Source: Streptomyces sp. Alt3
GTDB taxonomy: Bacteria > Actinomycetota > Actinomycetes > Streptomycetales > Streptomycetaceae
DNA length: 64,000 nucleotides
Assembly (NCBI RefSeq): GCF_030719215.1
Contig: NZ_CP120983.1
Span: 6,944,001-7,008,000, forward strand
Reading direction: 5' to 3'
The notes below the pieces were generated by a model. It worked only from the letters and a program-made list of their open reading frames with translations, was not told where the DNA came from and did no database searches. The position numbers and the translations under genes are program-made. Shown piece after piece: positions 61,073 through 64,000 of the stretch; position 1 is the stretch's first letter; each line of letters starts with the position of its first letter.

Positions 61073-62104
61073 TCATGCCGTCCAGCCGGGCACGTGCAGG
61101 ATCTCCACCACCGCACACGACCAGGTGAATCCGGCGCCCACGCCCATCAGGACACAGCGGTCGCCCGGTCCTAGCGCGCCCGAGCGGACCAGATGCTCCA
61201 GGCCGGCGGCCTGGTCGCCCGCTCCCAGGTGTCCCACCCGGCTGCTGAAGTCCCAGGTCGTCCGGTCGGCCTCGATCCCCAGCGGACGCAGACAGTTGGT
61301 CTCCAGCCGGCGGCGCCCGAAGTGCGGCAGCACCCACCGGGAGATCTCCGCAGCCTCGGTCCCGGCGTCGGCCAGCGCCTCCTTGACGGCGTCCCGCTGC
61401 CCCGCTGCCACCCGAGCCACACTGAACGACATCCCGGCCCGGCCCACGTACCGCTTCTTGTGCGCCTCCAGGTCGAGCACACCCGCCGGAGCGGTCCGGG
61501 CCTCGCCGAAGGGGTCGCCCTCCCGGTGCATCCCCTCCAGTTCGGGGTCCGAGACCACGACCAGTGAACGCACCCGCGCGAACCCGCCCCCCGCCGACAG
61601 CAGCATCGCCGTCCCGCCGTCCGCGTAGACCGTCCCCGGGTCGCTGCGCCACCGGTCGAAGCCCGGCGGGCAGAACCGGTCGGCGGTGGTGAGCAGCACC
61701 TCCCCGCCTCCCTGCGCCAGTACCGCGGACGCCAGCAGCAGGCCGGCCATGCCCCCGTTGGACACCTGGCGTACCTCCAGCGCGGGGCAGCCGGCGTGGA
61801 CGGTCCTGCGCTGCACGTACGACGCCGTGCCCCACAGGGCGTTGCCCTGGTCGTACAGACTGGCGTGCAGCAGCATCCGCACGTCCGACCCGTCCGTGCC
61901 CGCGCGCCGCAGAGCGAGGTCCGCGGCCCGTACCGCCATCTCCGCGGGGGCCGGCGCGCCCTCCTCGCACACCGTCACCGACCGCATGCCGCTCCGCGCG
62001 GCCACCGCCTCTTCCACATCGCCCCGGGCCACCGCCTCGGCCACCGGCTCGGCGGGCGGCAGCCAGGTGCCGAGACCGGCGACGTAGAGCTGATCGCACC
62101 TCAT
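61073..62104 (-). CDS. KASIII-like starter-unit protein with Ser in place of active-site Cys
   Basis: A 343-residue FabH-like protein. The position of the catalytic Cys is Ser115 (LEVRQVSNGGMAGLL), while a His (VLPHFGRRR) and the late GHLGAGDQAAG region remain. This matches DpsC of the daunorubicin pathway, where Ser replaces Cys and the protein selects a propionyl starter, and some acyl transferases of the KASIII family. ATG 62104 has GGAGAGG upstream. It is divergent from the acyltransferase gene, with a shared SARP-type control region, so the two probably act together on the starter. Confidence 0.88.
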   Translation of the reverse strand: MRCDQLYVAGLGTWLPPAEPVAEAVARGDVEEAVAARSGMRSVTVCEEGAPAPAEMAVRAADLALRRAGTDGSDVRMLLHASLYDQGNALWGTASYVQRRTVHAGCPALEVRQVSNGGMAGLLLASAVLAQGGGEVLLTTADRFCPPGFDRWRSDPGTVYADGGTAMLLSAGGGFARVRSLVVVSDPELEGMHREGDPFGEARTAPAGVLDLEAHKKRYVGRAGMSFSVARVAAGQRDAVKEALADAGTEAAEISRWVLPHFGRRRLETNCLRPLGIEADRTTWDFSSRVGHLGAGDQAAGLEHLVRSGALGPGDRCVLMGVGAGFTWSCAVVEILHVPGWTA

Positions 62105-62158
62105 GGACATCCTCTCCGGGCCCGTACCCACGGGCGCCCCGCCGATCGTCCGGCCCGC

Positions 62159-62187
62159 TTCTCGACGGCCGATCGAGGACCGCTGGA
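62159..62187 (-). promoter_or_regulatory. Candidate SARP binding site of the KSIII/AT divergent promoter
   Basis: On the minus strand TCCAGCG, TCGATCG and TCGAGAA lie exactly 11 bp apart (plus coordinates 62181-62187, 62170-62176 and 62159-62165), and a hexamer GACGAT follows 8 bases downstream. On the plus strand the same stretch reads TCGACGG (62162), TCGAGGA (62173) and TGGAGGA (62184), also at 11 bp, so one activator array may serve both genes. Confidence 0.7.
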
Positions 62188-62278
62188 GGACCTCCATCCG
62201 CGGTCGAGCGTGCCTGTAGCGGGTCCGGCGAGGATCGGCCCCGCGTACCGCTCGGCGCGGTACGCGGGAGGGGAAACG

Positions 62279-63280
62279 ATGACCGACCCGACGCCGGCCC
62301 CCGCCGTGGAGCCACTGCCCGTCGCGCTCCTGCTGCCGGGCCAGGGAGCCCAGCACCACGGCATGGCCACCGGACTCTACGGGCACGACGAGGTCTTCAC
62401 CGCCGCCGCGGACGAGGTGTTCGGCGCTCTCGGCGCCCAGGGCGCACACGTACGCGACGACTGGCTGGGGGAGCGGCCCGGCGTACCGATGGACCACGTC
62501 ACCCGCTCCCAGATCCTGCTGTTCACGATCGACTACGCCCTCGGCCGGACCGTGGAGTCGTGGGGAGTACGCCCGGCGGTGCTGCTCGGCCACAGCGTCG
62601 GCGAGATGGCCGCGGCCGTCCTGGCCGACGTGTTCACCGTCTGCGACGCCGCGCGTCTGATGTGGGACCGCGTGACACGCCTCGCCGACGGCCCGGCCGG
62701 AGGGATGGTCGCGGTGGCCGCCGCCCCCGAGACGCTGACGCCCTACCTCCGCGACGACGTGGTGGTGGGAGCGCACAACGCACCCCGCCAGACGATCCTG
62801 GCCGGCCCCGAACCGCACCTGGGCCAGATCACCCGGGCGCTGCGTGAGCAGGGGCTGGTGTGCCGGACCGTGCCGTCCTCGACGCCCTTCCACAGTCCGG
62901 TGCTCGCCCCTCTCGCCGCCCCGGCGGAAGCGGTCTTCGCGGCGGTCCGTCCCCGGCCCCCCGCCCTCCCGCTGATCTCCGGCTACACCGCTGCTCCGCT
63001 CACCGCGCGCCAGGCGGCCGATCCCGCCTGGTGGTCCTCCCATCCGGCGGCGCCGGTGAGGTTCTGGCCGGCGCTGGACCACCTGCTGGGCGGCCCGGGG
63101 CGGCAGCTCGTGGAATGCGGACCCGGCCGGGGACTGTCCGCCCTCGCCCGGCGCCACCCCGCGGTACTGGCCGGGCGCAGCAGGGTTCTTCCGCTTCTGC
63201 CCGCAGGTCCGGCCGAGGCCTCCCGCGCCCGTGACGACCTGGCCGCCGCCCGCTCGCTCCTGACCGGGTACGCCGCCTGA
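62279..63280 (+). CDS. Stand-alone acyltransferase (FabD/DpsD-like)
   Basis: A 333-residue malonyl/acyl-CoA:ACP transacylase. The nucleophile is Ser106 in GHSVGEMAA, the start has LLLPGQGAQ, and the catalytic His205 is in [10 protein letters not shown]. The substrate-specificity region (TPFH instead of malonyl HAFH or methylmalonyl YASH) is unusual, so the acyl group cannot be predicted. Next to a KSIII(Ser) homologue it resembles the DpsC-DpsD pair. The ribosome-binding site GGGAGGGG precedes ATG 62279. The acyl-CoA carboxylase gene follows after 61 bases. Confidence 0.9.
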   Translation: MTDPTPAPAVEPLPVALLLPGQGAQHHGMATGLYGHDEVFTAAADEVFGALGAQGAHVRDDWLGERPGVPMDHVTRSQILLFTIDYALGRTVESWGVRPAVLLGHSVGEMAAAVLADVFTVCDAARLMWDRVTRLADGPAGGMVAVAAAPETLTPYLRDDVVVGAHNAPRQTILAGPEPHLGQITRALREQGLVCRTVPSSTPFHSPVLAPLAAPAEAVFAAVRPRPPALPLISGYTAAPLTARQAADPAWWSSHPAAPVRFWPALDHLLGGPGRQLVECGPGRGLSALARRHPAVLAGRSRVLPLLPAGPAEASRARDDLAAARSLLTGYAA

Positions 63281-63341
63281 CCGGTGCCCTCCGTCCCGGC
63301 GCCGCCACCGGCCGGACCGACCCCGCAGAAAGGCCGACCCG

Positions 63342-64000
63342 ATGACGACCATGGACACCCCCGCACCGGCAGCCGCGCCGGTCCCCGCCCCACCCGCCGC
63401 CTCCGGCATGCGCCGCCGCGTCGGTGAACTCGGCGTCCTGCGCGACCAGGTGCACGCCGGGCCGGGCGAGAAGGCGACCGGAGCCCAGCACGCCCGCGGC
63501 AAGCTGACCGCCCGGGAGCGGATAGCTCTCCTGCTGGACCCGGACACCTTCCACGAGGTGGAGCAGTTCCGCCGGCACCGGGCCACCGGCTTCGGCCTGG
63601 AGGCGAACCGCCCGTACACGGACGGAGTGATCACCGGCTGGGGGAGGTCGAGGGGCGGACCGTCTTCGTGTACGCACACGACTTCCGCATGTTCGGTGGT
63701 GCGCTCGGCGAGGCCCACGCGGCGAAGATCCACAAGATCATGGACATGGCTCTCGCGGCGGGCGCGCCCCTCGTCTCCCTCAACGACGGGGCCGGCGCCC
63801 GTATCCAGGAGGGAGTCTCGGCGCTCGCGGGATACGGCGGGATCTTCCGGCGCAACACCCGGGCCTCGGGGGTGATCCCGCAGATCAGCGTCATGCTCGG
63901 CCCCTGTGCGGGCGGCGCCGCCTACAGCCCGGCGCTCACCGACTTCGTGTTCATGGTGCGCGGCACCTCACAGATGTTCATCACGGGCCCGGACGTGGTG
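63342..64000 (+). CDS. Acyl-CoA carboxylase beta (carboxyltransferase) subunit, partial and frameshifted
   Basis: The start of a PccB/AccD-like carboxyltransferase cut by the window end. The N terminus [20 protein letters not shown] and [20 protein letters not shown] is typical. The frame is lost after DGVITGWG in a run of five G at 63640-63644. One added G continues as [20 protein letters not shown], then [20 protein letters not shown] and [20 protein letters not shown], which is the expected sequence. Such a subunit would make malonyl- or methylmalonyl-type extender or starter units. ATG 63342 follows AGAAAGG. Confidence 0.87.

Overview
The window is high-GC actinobacterial DNA with strong third-position GC bias, many GTG starts, 1-8 bp stop/start overlaps, an SsgB sporulation protein, SARP and LuxR/LacI/MarR regulators, and a TTA codon in a regulator. 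It is almost certainly a Streptomyces chromosome.

Positions 1 to about 43.3 kb read as ordinary Streptomyces core. In order: the end of a methionine ABC importer (metN-metI-metQ); a GNAT; three corrin/siroheme genes (cobL, a bluB-cobT fusion, a cobA/cysG fusion); a TrmH-type RNA methyltransferase; a NarL-type two-component pair; a Ser/Thr kinase; small lipoprotein and membrane proteins; an APH-fold protein; an OFA-type MFS transporter with an overlapping 38-residue partner; and five tRNAs (Val x3, Cys, Gly) on the minus strand. Next come a chorismate-binding enzyme and class-IV aminotransferase pair, a GNAT, a DsbA-like protein, a LacI regulator, a CGNR protein, ssgB, a tRNA-Val, a sugar ABC transporter with a DUF624 protein and a predicted exo-rhamnogalacturonan lyase, a large polytopic membrane protein, a second identical tRNA-Val(CAC), a DnaQ-like exonuclease, two uncharacterised genes, thrS, a potassium channel and a HIT protein.

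From about 43.4 kb to the right edge is a type II (aromatic) polyketide gene cluster, cut by the window end. It holds KS-alpha, CLF, ACP, an ActIII-like ketoreductase and a two-domain aromatase/cyclase. Its starter-unit kit is an AMP-forming ligase, a KSIII homologue with Ser in place of Cys, a stand-alone acyltransferase and an acyl-CoA carboxylase beta subunit. Tailoring genes are a FAD monooxygenase, an ABM monooxygenase domain, an O-methyltransferase, a Tat-exported GMC-like oxidase, SDRs (one FabL-like), a PF04199 cyclase, an AKR and an NTF2-like protein. Regulators are MarR and SARP. The KSIII(Ser)/AT pair resembles DpsC/DpsD of anthracycline pathways and points to a non-acetate starter. 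I cannot name the product. In many actinobacteria thrS-HIT is followed by pgsA, so the cluster looks inserted directly downstream of the HIT gene.

Two things stand out. First, three intergenic regions of the cluster carry direct heptamer repeats of TCGAG/TCCAG type at exactly 11 bp spacing, the layout expected of SARP binding sites; two regions are divergent, and one -10-like hexamer sits exactly 8 bp downstream. The SARP gene itself has a TTA codon, suggesting bldA control of the whole set. Second, four genes (bluB-cobT, an SDR, the FAD monooxygenase, the carboxylase) are each broken by one apparent single-base indel, three of them at or beside G/C-rich runs. This looks more like draft sequence error than decay, so these genes should be treated as probably intact.
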